A stretch of 64,000 nucleotides of DNA from Bradyrhizobium arachidis (GCF_015291705.1 NZ_CP030050.1:5518001-5582000), one strand, 5' to 3'. Shown: positions 7,657-17,437, counted from the stretch's first letter. Translations and numbers: made by a program. The notes: generated from the sequence alone by a model not told the origin.

Positions 7657-7914
7657 ATGATCAAGGCTCTCTCGGCGATCGCCATCTCTGCGTGTGTTGC
7701 TGCCGCCCTCACCCTCCTGCCCGGCTTTGCCCCGAAGGTCGAGGCCAGCGTTCCGCAGCCGCTGGCCAAGAGCGACCGTCTCGATATCCGCACCATCGGC
7801 AAGGATTGCTCCCAGCAGGCCTGGCCGAATTTCGAAGCCTCGTGCCTGCGCCGCGCCGGCACCAAGGCTGATGTCCGCGAGGCGCGCCTCGTGACCGCGG
7901 ATCGCACGCCGTAG
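7657..7914 (+). CDS. Small exported protein of unknown function
   Basis: An 85-residue protein starting MIKALSAIAISACVAAALTL, a signal peptide with probable cleavage at VEAS. The mature part (LDIRTIGKDCSQQAWPNFEASCLRR) contains two cysteines that may pair. I recognise this as a type of short Rhizobiales secreted protein but know no function. A GGGGA-like site precedes the ATG. It is transcribed alone, between the minus-strand coaD and kup. Confidence 0.7.
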   Translation: MIKALSAIAISACVAAALTLLPGFAPKVEASVPQPLAKSDRLDIRTIGKDCSQQAWPNFEASCLRRAGTKADVREARLVTADRTP

Positions 7915-7970
7915 TTGCGGTTGTCAGCTTCGCGTCAGAAAAGCTTCCTGATATAAATTTCATGGATATT

Positions 7971-7987
7971 TGCGACGTCTCGTCGCA
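7971..7987. promoter_or_regulatory. Inverted repeat between the small exported gene and kup
   Basis: TGCGACG-TCT-CGTCGCA, a perfect 7-bp inverted repeat with a three-base centre, lies 65 bases before the kup start. No T-tract follows, so it is more likely an operator or a 5' untranslated hairpin than a terminator. Confidence 0.3.
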
Positions 7988-8051
7988 GACTGTCTGATGT
8001 TCGCGCCCGTCGGAATGGCCCGCCGGGCGCGATCCCATCGGGGGGTCGCCA

Positions 8052-9965
8052 TTGTCCAGTACACCCGCAATCGCCTCCGGCCATCATCATCCTGATCCGC
8101 TGCCGCTTGCCATGACCATGGGCGCCCTCGGGGTGGTCTATGGTGATATCGGCACCAGCCCCCTTTACGCCCTGAAGGAAGCCGCCAAGGCGGCAGCCCA
8201 TGGCGGCACGCTAAGTCACGACGCTGTCCTGGGGGTTGCTTCGCTGATCCTCTGGGCGCTGCTCCTGATCATCTCGCTGAAATACGCGCTGCTGATCCTG
8301 CGCGCGGACAATCGCGGCGAAGGCGGCATCGTCGCTCTCCTGGCCCTGCTCCACGCCCGCAACGCCCAGTCCGGCACCTGGCGCGCGCATCTGCTCGTGG
8401 TCGGCCTCGTCGGCGCCGCCTTGCTCTATGGCGACGGCGCGATCACGCCGGCGATCTCGGTGCTGTCAGCCATCGAGGGCCTCAAGGTCGACGCGCCCTC
8501 GCTCGCGCCTGTGGTGGTGCCCGTCACCGTCGCCATCCTGATCGGGCTGTTCATGATGCAGAAGCAGGGCACCGGCTTCATCGGCCGCATCTTCGGGCCG
8601 GTGATGCTGGCCTGGTTCGCCGTACTCGCCGCCCTCGGCGTCCACGGCATTGTCAAGGCGCCGGCGGTGCTGGCCGCGCTCAGCCCGTTCTATGCCTTCA
8701 ACTTCCTGATCCACCAGGACTTCCACATCTCGTTCGGAATCCTCGGCGCGGCCTTCCTCGCGGTGACCGGCGGCGAGGCCATGTATGCCGACATGGGGCA
8801 TTTCGGCCGCCTGCCGATCCGGCTCGCCTGGTTCGCGATCTGCCTGCCCGCGCTGGTGCTGAACTATTTCGGCCAGGCCGCGCTGCTGATCACCGATCCC
8901 AGCATGATCGAGAATCCGTTCTTCCAGCTCTGCCCCGATGCCCTGCATTATCCGCTGGTCGCGTTCTCCGCGGTCGCCACCGTGATCGCGTCGCAGGCGA
9001 TCATCTCCGGCGTGTTCTCGCTGACCCAGCAGTCGATCCAGCTCGGCTTTTTGCCGCGCATGCAGATCCGCCACACCACGAGCCATGCGATCGGCCAGAT
9101 CTACGTGCCACTGGTGAACTGGCTGCTGGCGGCGGCAACGCTCGGCGCGGTCTTGAGCTTCGGCACCTCGGACGCGCTCGCCGGCGCCTACGGCATCGCG
9201 GTGTCGCTGCTGATGGCGATCACGACGCTGCTCGCCGCCCTGGTTGCGATCCAGTGGGGCTATTCGCCCTGGCTGGTCGTGGTCGTGAACGGCTTCTTCT
9301 TCGTGATCGACGTGATCTTCTTCTCCGCCAATTCGATCAAGCTGTTCGAGGGCGGCTGGTTTCCGCTGCTGCTCGCAGCGCTCGTCGCCTTCCTGATGCT
9401 GACCTGGCGCAGCGGCGTGAAGCTGGTCGAGGCCGCGCGCGGCCGCCTGCGCCAGCCCGAGGAGGATTTGATCGAGACGGCGGTGAACAAGTGCAGCGCA
9501 CGGCTGCCGGGCACCGCCGTGTTCCTGGCCTCGGCAGCGAAAGGCGTGCCGCTGGCGCTGACGCAGTTCGTCAAGCACAACCACGTCCTGCACGAGCGCA
9601 TCGTCCTCGTCACCGTCCTGATCGAGGAATCCCCACACATCGCCGAAGCGGACCGCGCCGAGGTGAGCGAGATCATCTCCGGCATCACCCGCGTGATCCT
9701 GCATTACGGCTTCATGCAGAACCCGACGATCTACGAGGGACTGACGCTCGCCTGCCGCCAGGGCAAGCTGCCCGGCATCGACCTCTCCGACATCACCTAT
9801 TATGTCGGCCGCGAGACCATCATCCCGCGCGAGGACGTTCCCGGCATGTGGGTCTGGCGCGAAGGCCTGTTCGCCTTCCTTCAGCGCAACGCCGAACGCT
9901 CCGCCGCCTTCTTCGGCGTGCCGACAAAGCAGGTCGTGGAGTTCGGCACGGAGCTGGAGATTTAG
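8052..9965 (+). CDS. kup: Kup-type potassium/proton symporter
   Basis: A 637-residue low-affinity K+ uptake protein of the inner membrane. The first transmembrane segment carries the family signature LGVVYGDIGTSPLYALKEA, followed by LKYALLILRADNRGEGGIVALLAL and about eleven more hydrophobic segments to residue 450. The rest is the cytoplasmic domain, ending FFGVPTKQVVEFGTELEI. The start is a TTG at 8052 after a G-rich stretch (GGGGG, about six bases before it); the next in-frame ATG is at 8112 and would cut off residues just before the first segment. Bradyrhizobium genomes often encode several Kup proteins; only one is in this window. Confidence 0.95.
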   Translation: MSSTPAIASGHHHPDPLPLAMTMGALGVVYGDIGTSPLYALKEAAKAAAHGGTLSHDAVLGVASLILWALLLIISLKYALLILRADNRGEGGIVALLALLHARNAQSGTWRAHLLVVGLVGAALLYGDGAITPAISVLSAIEGLKVDAPSLAPVVVPVTVAILIGLFMMQKQGTGFIGRIFGPVMLAWFAVLAALGVHGIVKAPAVLAALSPFYAFNFLIHQDFHISFGILGAAFLAVTGGEAMYADMGHFGRLPIRLAWFAICLPALVLNYFGQAALLITDPSMIENPFFQLCPDALHYPLVAFSAVATVIASQAIISGVFSLTQQSIQLGFLPRMQIRHTTSHAIGQIYVPLVNWLLAAATLGAVLSFGTSDALAGAYGIAVSLLMAITTLLAALVAIQWGYSPWLVVVVNGFFFVIDVIFFSANSIKLFEGGWFPLLLAALVAFLMLTWRSGVKLVEAARGRLRQPEEDLIETAVNKCSARLPGTAVFLASAAKGVPLALTQFVKHNHVLHERIVLVTVLIEESPHIAEADRAEVSEIISGITRVILHYGFMQNPTIYEGLTLACRQGKLPGIDLSDITYYVGRETIIPREDVPGMWVWREGLFAFLQRNAERSAAFFGVPTKQVVEFGTELEI

Positions 9966-9974
9966 CGCAGCCGA

Positions 9975-10168
9975 AGCCCGGATGAGCGAAGCGTAATCCG
10001 GGATACGGGCGCGACACTGTCGGTGTCGTCCCCGCGAACGCGGGGACCCATAACCACAGGAAGTGGTTTGGCGAAGACTCGCGGTCGCAAATCTCGCGCG
10101 ACAACTTCTCCCTGTGGCTATGGGTCCCGGATCTGCGCGCGCCTAAGGGCGCGCTTGTCCGGGACGAC
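9975..10168. repeat. Two intergenic palindromic elements between kup and gyrA
   Basis: First, AGCCCGGATGAGCGAAGCG then TAATCCGGG (from 9975), a short element repeated at 22781 in this window. Second, a nested palindrome: GTCGTCCC (10026) pairs with GGGACGAC (10161), and GGGACCCATAACCACAGG (from 10043) pairs imperfectly with CCTGTGGCTATGGGTCCC (10111-10128). Both types are dispersed in Bradyrhizobium as far as I remember. They separate convergent genes and could terminate both. Confidence 0.72.
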
Positions 10169-10190
10169 AGTGGAGTGTGTGGGGCGCGCG

Positions 10191-12929
10191 CTACGCCCCG
10201 TTGCCGTTCTCGCCGTTGCCGCTCTCGGCCTCTTCCGTGATGTGCTCGACCGAGACCACGTGCTCGTCCTCGGCGGTATCGAACACGATGACGCCCTGGG
10301 TCGAGCGGCCGGCGATGCGGATGCCTTCGACCGGGCAGCGGATCAGCTGGCCCTTGTCGGTGACCAGCATGATCTGGTCCGCATCCTCCACGGGGAAGGA
10401 CGCAACCAGGTTGCCGTTGCGGTTGTTGACGCTCATGGCGACGATGCCTTTGCCGCCGCGCCCCGTCGTGCGGTACTCGTAGGACGAGGTCCGCTTGCCA
10501 TAGCCGTTGACGGAGACGGTCAGCACGACCTGCTCCTGCGCCGACATCTCGACATAGCGCTCCTGCGGGAGCTGGAAGCTGCCGGAGGTCTCCTCGGCCT
10601 CCGTATCCGCCGCCCCCTCTTCGGCCGCGGTTTCGCCGGCGACCGCGCGGCGCATCTTCAGGTAAGCCGAACGCTCGTCGGATGTGGTCTCGACATGGCG
10701 CAGGATCGCCAGCGAGATCACCTTGTCGCCCTCGCCGAGTGCGATGCCGCGCACGCCCATCGAGGTGCGGCCGGTGAACACGCGCACGTCGGGGACCGGG
10801 AAGCGGATGCACTGGCCGCCCGCAGCGGTCAGCAGCACGTCGTCGCGCTCGGTGCAGATCTGGACGTCGACGATCGCCTCGCCGTCGTCGAGCTTCATGG
10901 CGATGATGCCGGAGCGGCGGACGTCGACGAAGTCGGACAGCTTGTTGCGCCGGACGTTGCCGCCGGTCGTCGCAAACATCACATCCAACTGGGCCCAGGT
11001 GGACTCATCCTCGGGCAGCGGCATGATGGTGGTGATGCGCTCGCCCTGCTCCAGCGGCAGGATGTTGATCAGCGCCTTGCCGCGCGCGTTCGGCGCAGCC
11101 ATCGGCAGGCGCCAGACCTTCTCCTTGTAGACCTGGCCGCGAGACGAGAAGAACAGCACCGGAGTATGAGTCGATGCGACAAAGAGCCGGCTGACGAAGT
11201 CCTCGTCGCGGGTCTGCATGCCGGCGCGGCCCTTGCCGCCGCGGCGCTGCGCCCGGTAGGCCGACAGCGGCACGCGCTTGACGTAGCCGGCGTGCGAGAC
11301 GGTGACGACCATGTCCTCGCGCTGGATCAGGTCCTCGTCCTCGACCTCGCCTTCCTGCTCCATGATCACGGTGCGGCGCGGGGTGGCGAACTCGGCCTTC
11401 ACCTCGGCAAGCTCGGTCTTGATGATGTCGAGGATGCGCGCTCGGGAGCGCAGGATATCGAGATAGTCGCCGATCTCGCCGGCGAGCTTTGCCAGCTCTT
11501 CGCCGATCTCGTCGCGGCCGAGTGCGGTGAGGCGCGCCAGCCGCAGCTCGAGGATCGCCCTCGCCTGCTCCAGCGACAGTCGGATGGTGCCGTCCTCGTT
11601 GATGCGATGGCGGGGATCGTCGATCAGCGTGATGATGTCCTCGACGTCGCGCGCAGGCCAGTCGCGCGTCATCAGGGTCTCGCGTGCGGCAGCCGGCGTC
11701 GGCGAATGCCGGATCACGCGGATGATCTCGTCGATATTGGCGACCGCGATCGCAAGGCCGACCTGCTCATGCGCGCGCTCGCGCGCCTTGCGCAGCTTGT
11801 ACTTGGTGCGGCGGGTGACGACCTGCTCGCGGAAGCCGACGAAGATCGTCAGCATGTCCTTCAGGTTCATCGTCTGCGGACGGCCAGAGTCGAGCGCGAC
11901 GGCATTGACGCCGAAAGAGGTCTGCAGCGGCGTGAACTTGTAGAGCTGGTTCAGCACCACGTCGGGCACGGCGTCGCGCTTGAGCTCGACGACGACGCGG
12001 TAGCCGTCGCGATCGGACTCGTCGCGCAGATCGGAGATACCCTCGATCTTCTTTTCCTTGTAGAGCTCGGCGATGCGCTCGACCATCGTCGCCTTGTTCA
12101 CCTGATACGGAATCTCGGTGATGACGATCGCCTCGCGCTCTTTCCGGACCGTCTCGAACGTGACCTTGCCGCGCATCACGATCGAGCCGCGGCCGAGATG
12201 ATAGGCGCTGCGGATGCCCTGGCGACCCAGGATGATGCCGCCGGTCGGGAAATCCGGGCCCGGAATGATGTTGTTGAGCTCGTCGATGGTCAGCGAGGGG
12301 TTTTCGATCAGCGCGACACAGGCGTCGATGACCTCGCCGAGATTGTGCGGCGGGATGTTGGTGGCCATGCCGACCGCGATGCCGCCGGCGCCGTTGACCA
12401 GCAGGTTCGGGAACCGCGCCGGCAGGACCACCGGCTCCCGCTCGGAGCCGTCATAGTTGTCCTGGAAATCGACCGTGTCGTCGTCGATGTCCTCAAGCAG
12501 CTTCAGCGCGATCTTGGTCAGGCGGGATTCGGTGTAGCGCATCGCCGCCGGCGGATCGCCGTCGACCGAGCCGAAATTGCCCTGTCCGTCGATCAGGGGC
12601 GCGCGCATCGAGAAGTCCTGCGCCATGCGCACCAACGCGTCGTAGATCGCCTGGTCGCCATGGGGGTGGTACTTACCCATGACCTCACCGACGGCACCGG
12701 CGGACTTCTTGTGTTTCTTGTCCGGGGTGTCGCCGCGATTGTTCATCGCGTAGAGGATGCGGCGATGCACCGGCTTCAACCCGTCGCGCGCATCGGGCAG
12801 CGCACGCGACACGATCACGCTCATGGCGTAATCGAGGTAGGACTTCTTCATCTCCTCGTAGATCGAGACGGGGCGAATGTCCGAGGGTTGCGCCGGCTGG
12901 TCGCCGGGCTTGTTGTCGTCGTCAGCCAA
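10191..12929 (-). CDS. gyrA: DNA gyrase subunit A
   Basis: The 912-residue breakage-reunion subunit of gyrase, essential for negative supercoiling. The N-terminus [20 protein letters not shown] is typical, the active-site tyrosine is Tyr132 in [10 protein letters not shown], and the GyrA box of the C-terminal domain is present as QRRGGKG. The C-terminal beta-pinwheel ends in an acidic and Asn/Gly-rich tail. In the quinolone-resistance-determining region the sequence is [19 protein letters not shown], so Gln93 occupies the place of E. coli Ser83 while Asp97 matches Asp87; the offset of ten agrees with Tyr132 versus Tyr122. A long frame on the opposite strand is a shadow of this gene. Confidence 0.98.
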   Translation of the reverse strand: MADDDNKPGDQPAQPSDIRPVSIYEEMKKSYLDYAMSVIVSRALPDARDGLKPVHRRILYAMNNRGDTPDKKHKKSAGAVGEVMGKYHPHGDQAIYDALVRMAQDFSMRAPLIDGQGNFGSVDGDPPAAMRYTESRLTKIALKLLEDIDDDTVDFQDNYDGSEREPVVLPARFPNLLVNGAGGIAVGMATNIPPHNLGEVIDACVALIENPSLTIDELNNIIPGPDFPTGGIILGRQGIRSAYHLGRGSIVMRGKVTFETVRKEREAIVITEIPYQVNKATMVERIAELYKEKKIEGISDLRDESDRDGYRVVVELKRDAVPDVVLNQLYKFTPLQTSFGVNAVALDSGRPQTMNLKDMLTIFVGFREQVVTRRTKYKLRKARERAHEQVGLAIAVANIDEIIRVIRHSPTPAAARETLMTRDWPARDVEDIITLIDDPRHRINEDGTIRLSLEQARAILELRLARLTALGRDEIGEELAKLAGEIGDYLDILRSRARILDIIKTELAEVKAEFATPRRTVIMEQEGEVEDEDLIQREDMVVTVSHAGYVKRVPLSAYRAQRRGGKGRAGMQTRDEDFVSRLFVASTHTPVLFFSSRGQVYKEKVWRLPMAAPNARGKALINILPLEQGERITTIMPLPEDESTWAQLDVMFATTGGNVRRNKLSDFVDVRRSGIIAMKLDDGEAIVDVQICTERDDVLLTAAGGQCIRFPVPDVRVFTGRTSMGVRGIALGEGDKVISLAILRHVETTSDERSAYLKMRRAVAGETAAEEGAADTEAEETSGSFQLPQERYVEMSAQEQVVLTVSVNGYGKRTSSYEYRTTGRGGKGIVAMSVNNRNGNLVASFPVEDADQIMLVTDKGQLIRCPVEGIRIAGRSTQGVIVFDTAEDEHVVSVEHITEEAESGNGENGNGA

Positions 12930-13097
12930 GGGGAAATCCGGTGAGGTTTTATCTGGGAATCATATAGCGCATCGCCCCCCCGATAACCACCCTTGCAGGG
13001 CCAAGGGAAGCGCTTTTTCCGACTGTTTTTCCAGAGACTTACGCACTCCGCGCCGGTGCTGGAACAAGGCTCGAAATCGGCCGGCGCAAACCGCGCC

Positions 13098-13496
13098 TTA
13101 AGCCCCGAAAATCACCCGGTGCATGATCCGCCCGGGCACCAGCGTGAACAGCCCCGCCACCACCAGGGCACCGGCGAAAATGAAGATCATCATCCGCCGG
13201 TGATCGGCGACGCGATGGGTGTGCGCCCGCCACACCGCGAGCGGCAGCACGACGAGCGTGAAGATCGACAACAGATGGATCGGGCTGAACGGCCCGACCA
13301 GACGGATCTGGTGGATCCAGAACGACGAGGCGGCTACCGCGACCATCAGGAGGACCCAGATCCAGCCGATGGTCCGGTGCGGCAGCGTGCCCTTGGGCGC
13401 GGCGAACTGGACGAGGCCGAGCACGAAGGCGGCCATTGCGGCAAAGGCATGCAGCGGGATCGCTGGAGCGGCCTCAAGCAGCGGCGCGAGGTTCAT
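13098..13496 (-). CDS. DUF2306-like small membrane protein
   Basis: A 132-residue integral membrane protein with four hydrophobic segments: PLHAFAAMAAFVLGLVQFAA, IGWIWVLLMVAVAASSFWI, HLLSIFTLVVLPLAVW and MMIFIFAGALVVAGLFTLV. Histidines sit at segment ends (PLHAFA, LPHRTIGW, IHLLSIF, ADHRRMM), as in DUF2306 proteins. The pattern of a transmembrane histidine plus an R-x-x-G-W motif has suggested haem or redox roles for relatives, but that is not shown here. It stands alone between gyrA and ssb. Function unknown. Confidence 0.75.
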   Translation of the reverse strand: MNLAPLLEAAPAIPLHAFAAMAAFVLGLVQFAAPKGTLPHRTIGWIWVLLMVAVAASSFWIHQIRLVGPFSPIHLLSIFTLVVLPLAVWRAHTHRVADHRRMMIFIFAGALVVAGLFTLVPGRIMHRVIFGA

Positions 13497-13694
13497 GCGA
13501 CGCGTCCTCCGATCGGCGGGAGAGCCATGTAAACAGGATTAACATTAAGTTAATACCATTCACATCATCGCCGGTCAAAGGCTTGAAGCAGCACTTGAGG
13601 CAGGCCCGGAAAAACCGAGCCTTGCCCGCCAATTGGTAGGGATCCTGTCGCTTTACGCGAGCGGGCGCCGCTCGTGGAGAGACGCTCGCGAGCC

Positions 13695-14192
13695 TCAGAA
13701 CGGGATGTCGTCGTCCATGTCGCTGTTGCGGCCACCGCCGCCAGCGGCCACGGGACGGCGCGGCGCGCTGCTGACGGGGCCCGAGGAGCCGAAATCGCCG
13801 CCCGGCTCGTCGCCGAAGCTGCCGCCTCCTCCGCCGCCGCCGCGGCCGTCGAGCATCGTCAGGGTCGAGTTGAAGCCCTGCAGCACGACCTCGGTGGAGT
13901 ACTTCTCAGCGCCGCTCTGGTCGGTCCATTTGCGGGTCTGGAGCGCGCCCTCGATGTAAACCTTGGCGCCCTTCTTCAGGTACTGCTCGGCGACCTTGCA
14001 AAGACCTTCGTTGAAGATCACGACGCGGTGCCACTCGGTCTTTTCCTTGCGCTCGCCGCTGTTCTTGTCGCGCCAGGTCTCCGAGGTGGCGATGCTCAAA
14101 TTCGCGATCGGCCGCCCGTCCTGGGTGCGGCGGATTTCAGGATCCTTGCCGAGATTTCCAACCAGAATGACCTTGTTGACGCTTCCCGCCAT
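13695..14192 (-). CDS. ssb: Single-stranded DNA-binding protein
   Basis: SSB coats single-stranded DNA in replication, recombination and repair and recruits partners through its tail. The 165-residue protein has the OB-fold start [20 protein letters not shown], the core [21 protein letters not shown] and [14 protein letters not shown], a Gly-rich linker, and the acidic partner-binding tip DDDIPF. The ATG at 14192 (MAGSVNK) is preferred over an in-frame start six codons upstream. An SOS box lies about 145 bases upstream. In many proteobacteria ssb is divergent from uvrA; here three porin genes lie between them. Confidence 0.97.
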   Translation of the reverse strand: MAGSVNKVILVGNLGKDPEIRRTQDGRPIANLSIATSETWRDKNSGERKEKTEWHRVVIFNEGLCKVAEQYLKKGAKVYIEGALQTRKWTDQSGAEKYSTEVVLQGFNSTLTMLDGRGGGGGGGSFGDEPGGDFGSSGPVSSAPRRPVAAGGGGRNSDMDDDIPF

Positions 14193-14615
14193 CGCCGCTC
14201 TCCACTCCAAATGCCACTGAATTCCGGAACGGCGCGCCCGCGCTGCCGCCTTGTTGAGCCGACCTATACGCTTACGAGCGCCGATCGGCCCGCCACACCC
14301 TCGGTTATCCCCACATATAGCATGGGCCCGAATTTTGTTCCAGATTTGTTCCTACTGAAAGATTATGCAACCCAAACGTGCATACCGGAACCCAGTGCCA
14401 CTGTGCACGTCACAATGAATTGGAACCCGACCGCACGGAAAAACGCTTAACATTCATTAGGTTACTCGCAGACAATTGCCCAGCGACTGTTGCATTCCAG
14501 CGACGGATTCTGCCTGCCGGTTGAGCTAAAGTTACGTTGGAATTGTTCATATGGGCGTCGCGCCTGATTGACCGCTTTGGGGACCTCTGGAGCGGACGAC
14601 ACTGGGGAGACTGCA
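14193..14615. other. Intergenic region between ssb and the first porin gene
   Basis: About 420 bases without a gene. It carries the ssb SOS box (14337-14351) and must hold the divergent promoters for ssb and the first Omp31-like gene. The stretch 14320-14560 is less GC-rich than its surroundings. I could not assign a confident -35/-10 pair. Confidence 0.5.
14337..14351. promoter_or_regulatory. SOS box (LexA site) upstream of ssb
   Basis: GTTC-CAGATTT-GTTC matches the alphaproteobacterial LexA consensus GTTC-N7-GTTC exactly. It lies in the ssb upstream region and implies induction by DNA damage. Confidence 0.8.
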
Positions 14616-15377
14616 ATGAAGAAAATTCTGTTTGGCACAATTGGTATCGTTGCGTTGGGTCTGTCTGCACCTGCGAGTGCAGCGGATCTTGCGGCGCGTC
14701 CCTACACCAAGGCGCCGCCGCCGATGGTTGCCACTATCTATGACTGGAGTGGCTTTTACATCGGCATCAACGGTGGCTGGGGTACGAGCCGCAATTGCTG
14801 GGACTTCGTGACGCCTGTCGTCGGCACGCTGATCACAGACGGTTGCCATGACGCATCGGGCGGCACGGTCGGTGGTCAGATCGGCTATCGTTGGCAGTCC
14901 GCCAACTGGGTGTTTGGCGTGGAAGGCCAAGGCAACTGGGCTGACTTCAGCGGAAACAACGTCAGCCCGACCGCCCCGGCTCAGCAGGACCGTACGCGGA
15001 TCGATGCCTTCGGCCTGATTACTGGCCAGGTCGGCTATGCCTGGAATAATGTTTTGTTCTACGTAAAGGGCGGTGGCGCGGTCGTGGGCGACAAATACGA
15101 CCTCATCGTCGGGCCAGGTTTCGTGGGTGCGGGCACTACCTTCGGTTCGGCCCGGGAAACCCGCTGGGGCGGAACGGTCGGCGCGGGTCTCGAATTTGGC
15201 TTCGCCCCAAACTGGTCGGTTGGCGTCGAGTATGATCACATCTTCCTCGGCCATCGTAACGTCGATTTCACCTTCGGCGGCGCGTTCGTTCAGACCGAAC
15301 GCATCGGCCAGGACGTCGATATGGGCCTCGTTCGCGTGAACTATCGCTGGGGCGGCCCGGCCATCGCGAGATACTGA
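14616..15377 (+). CDS. Omp31-like outer-membrane beta-barrel protein (first of three)
   Basis: A 253-residue protein with signal peptide MKKILFGTIGIVALGLSAPA, cleaved at ASAAD. The mature start DLAARPYTKAPPP and then YDWSGFYIGINGGWG are typical of the Omp31/Omp25-like porin family of Rhizobiales. Alternating strand motifs follow (GGQIGYRWQSANWVFGVEGQ, VGVEYDHIFLGH), and the protein ends [14 protein letters not shown] with a C-terminal aromatic residue for BAM-dependent insertion. Two cysteines (RNCWDF and DGCHDASGG) frame a predicted surface loop and may form a disulfide; the third paralogue shares them, the second does not. ATG at 14616 follows a GGGGAG site. Confidence 0.9.
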   Translation: MKKILFGTIGIVALGLSAPASAADLAARPYTKAPPPMVATIYDWSGFYIGINGGWGTSRNCWDFVTPVVGTLITDGCHDASGGTVGGQIGYRWQSANWVFGVEGQGNWADFSGNNVSPTAPAQQDRTRIDAFGLITGQVGYAWNNVLFYVKGGGAVVGDKYDLIVGPGFVGAGTTFGSARETRWGGTVGAGLEFGFAPNWSVGVEYDHIFLGHRNVDFTFGGAFVQTERIGQDVDMGLVRVNYRWGGPAIARY

Positions 15378-15403
15378 TATCCATCTGATATCATTTGGAG
15401 ATC

Positions 15404-15430
15404 AAAGGCCGGCCTCGCGCCGGCCTTTTT
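15404..15430 (+). terminator. Intrinsic terminator after the first porin gene
   Basis: A GC-rich stem AAAGGCCGGC/GCCGGCCTTT with loop CTCGC runs into TTTTTG. The same hairpin recurs after the second porin gene. Confidence 0.85.
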
Positions 15431-15612
15431 GCTGGATGCGGGTGGCGCGACAATCTGTCAGCAATTGTGACGTTTTGTGGGTGTCGTGGCTTTTGAGAGA
15501 CACAACTTGCGGCTTTGGTGGTGTAAGCACGCCGTCAGTTGGACCACAGCGTCCGATGCCCTTCTGCGCGCGGAAGGCAACAACAGAAACTGGGACTGGG
15601 ATTTTGATTGAG

Positions 15613-16302
15613 ATGAAGAAGGTTTTGTTGGCTTCGGCCTGTTTGTTCGCTCTGGCTGCCCCCGCGTCGGCGGCTGATCTCGCGGCTCGCCCGTACACGA
15701 AGGCTCCGGTGGCTGTGGCCTCGGTCTACAACTGGACCGGCTTCTACCTCGGTATCGTCGGCGGCGGCGCCTGGGAAAACGCTTCGGGCGACCCGAAGAT
15801 GAAGGGTGGCTTCGTCGGCGGCACCGCCGGCTACAACTGGCAGACCGGCAATGTCGTGTTCGGCATCGAGGCCGACGGCGCTTGGGCTGACGTCAGCGCG
15901 ACGGCGACCGGCGCGACCGTCGTCCCGGGCTTCGGCGTCGTGACCGCGACCGCCACCTCGAAGACCGACGCGATGGGCACGGTGCGTGGCCGCATCGGCT
16001 GGGCCGTCAACAACGTCCTGTTCTACGGCACGGGCGGCTACGCCTGGATCGACAACAAGATCACCCTCTCCGCGCTCGGCGTGAGCGCGTCGGACAGCAA
16101 GTGGCACTCCGGCTGGACCGTCGGTGCGGGCGTCGAAGCGTTCATCGCGCCGCAGTGGTCGATCAAGGGCGAGTACCTGTATCGCAGCCTCGCTGGCGAG
16201 ACCTACTTCGCCGGCGCCCTGCCCACCGGCACGCTCAACTTCCACACCGTGCAGGTCGGCGTGAACTATCACTTCGGCGGCCCGATCGTCGCCAAGTACT
16301 GA
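15613..16302 (+). CDS. Omp31-like outer-membrane beta-barrel protein (second of three)
   Basis: A 229-residue protein starting MKKVLLASACLFALAAPASA with the mature start ADLAARPYTKAPVAVASVYN, nearly the same as the first paralogue. The barrel carries WTGFYLGIVGGG, GGTAGYNWQTGNVVFGIEAD and VNNVLFYGTGGYAWID, and ends GVNYHFGGPIVAKY. The extracellular loop with the two cysteines is missing and the central part is Ala/Thr-rich (SATATGATVV). It has its own terminator, so each of the three genes is probably a separate transcription unit. Role: outer-membrane structure or diffusion; substrates cannot be inferred. Confidence 0.9.
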   Translation: MKKVLLASACLFALAAPASAADLAARPYTKAPVAVASVYNWTGFYLGIVGGGAWENASGDPKMKGGFVGGTAGYNWQTGNVVFGIEADGAWADVSATATGATVVPGFGVVTATATSKTDAMGTVRGRIGWAVNNVLFYGTGGYAWIDNKITLSALGVSASDSKWHSGWTVGAGVEAFIAPQWSIKGEYLYRSLAGETYFAGALPTGTLNFHTVQVGVNYHFGGPIVAKY

Positions 16303-16351
16303 TCTCAAGAAGTACTGAGCTTCGTCTCACGACCGACGTCACATCGTCACG

Positions 16352-16383
16352 AAAGGCCGGCCTCGCGCCGGCCTTTTTGTTTT
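16352..16383 (+). terminator. Intrinsic terminator after the second porin gene
   Basis: AAAGGCCGGCCTCGCGCCGG then CCTTTTTGTTTT: the same stem and loop as at 15404, with a longer T-tract. Confidence 0.88.
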
Positions 16384-16470
16384 CGCGCGACCTCGCGCCC
16401 AACCGTCATGGAATCGAGAGTGCGGTGTGCATTGCGCCGCTGATTGGCTCCGATGCGTTGGGGAATTGAC

Positions 16471-17223
16471 ATGAAGACGTTGGTGCTGGCCTCGGTCAGC
16501 TTGCTCGCGCTCGGCGCGCTCGCACCGGCCGGTGCTGCCGATCTGCCGCTGTACAAGGCGCCGGTGGCGCCCGTGCTCGCCTATGACTGGATCGGCGCCT
16601 ATGTCGGCATCAATGGCGGCGGCGGCCTTGCGCACGCCTGCTGGAGCGTCGTCGCTGTCGCCGGCGTTCCCATCGACCCGGCCGTCGGCGAGGGCTGTCA
16701 CAATGCGAGTGGCGGCACAGTGGGTGCTCAACTCGGATATCGCTGGCAGAAGGCGCGCTGGGTGCTCGGCGTGGAAGCTCAGGGCAACTGGGCCGACTTC
16801 AAGGGCAGCAATGTCAGCTTCGTGCTGGCGCCGCTCAACAACCGGACCACGATCAACAGCTTTGGCCTGTTCACCGGCCAGCTCGGCTACACCGTGAACA
16901 GCCTGCTGTTCTACGGCAAGGCGGGCGCAGCCGTCGCGCACGACAGGTACGACGAATTCATTCCGGGCGTTGGCGTCGTGTCCAATACCCTGAGCCAGAC
17001 CCGCTGGGGCTATAGCGCCGGCTTTGGCGTGGAATACGCCTTCGCGGAGAATTGGTCCGTCGGCGGCGAGTACGACCATCTGTTCCTCGGGCATCACGGC
17101 GGCGACCTCGCCAGCGCGATCCTCGTCCCACCCGTGCGTACCGAACGGATCGGCCAGGACATCGATATCGGACTGATCCGCGTCAACTATCGCTGGGGCG
17201 GCCCCGTCGTCGCCAAATACTGA
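16471..17223 (+). CDS. Omp31-like outer-membrane beta-barrel protein (third of three)
   Basis: A 250-residue protein with signal peptide [20 protein letters not shown] and mature start [17 protein letters not shown]. It is closest to the first paralogue: the loop cysteines are kept ([11 protein letters not shown] and [12 protein letters not shown]), as are [20 protein letters not shown], the strand [20 protein letters not shown] and the ending [14 protein letters not shown]. An in-frame ATG at 16444 would add nine non-signal residues, so 16471 is chosen. Its terminator differs slightly from the other two. It lies directly before the uvrA regulatory region. Confidence 0.9.
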   Translation: MKTLVLASVSLLALGALAPAGAADLPLYKAPVAPVLAYDWIGAYVGINGGGGLAHACWSVVAVAGVPIDPAVGEGCHNASGGTVGAQLGYRWQKARWVLGVEAQGNWADFKGSNVSFVLAPLNNRTTINSFGLFTGQLGYTVNSLLFYGKAGAAVAHDRYDEFIPGVGVVSNTLSQTRWGYSAGFGVEYAFAENWSVGGEYDHLFLGHHGGDLASAILVPPVRTERIGQDIDIGLIRVNYRWGGPVVAKY

Positions 17224-17307
17224 TCCGCCAAAGACCAATCCCCAAGGGACTCCTCCAGGTCCTGCTTGAATGCGGATTGCCCCCAAGATCCGCATCTAAA
17301 CGCGAAC

Positions 17308-17334
17308 AAAGGGCCGGCCACGTGCCGGCCCTTT
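17308..17334 (+). terminator. Terminator-like hairpin after the third porin gene
   Basis: AAAGGGCCGGC, loop CACGT, GCCGGCCCTTT. The stem is strong and perfect but the T-tract is only three bases, so termination may be weaker than at the other two porin genes. Confidence 0.7.
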
Positions 17335-17422
17335 GCCTGTTCCGCGCCCTGCTCCTGCCAGATGCCGCCAGCGCGCCAACAATCCGTTGACGATTCGCAA
17401 CTGCCTCTGGAAATCCGTCGCC

Positions 17423-17437
17423 GTTCTTCCTACGTTC
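17423..17437. promoter_or_regulatory. uvrA: SOS box (LexA site) upstream of uvrA
   Basis: GTTC-TTCCTAC-GTTC matches GTTC-N7-GTTC exactly and lies about 100 bases before the uvrA start. The rest of the roughly 310-base gap holds only the porin terminator. Confidence 0.8.

Noticed and set aside
8466..9704. A 412-residue minus-strand frame opposite kup
   Set aside because: His/Gln/Asp-rich low-complexity product without a domain; kup on the plus strand is certain.
10023..12944. A 973-residue open frame on the plus strand, longer than gyrA itself
   Set aside because: It is antisense to gyrA over its full length, has no recognisable domain and a composition dominated by Asp, Arg, Leu and Val, as expected from the opposite strand of a GC-rich gene.
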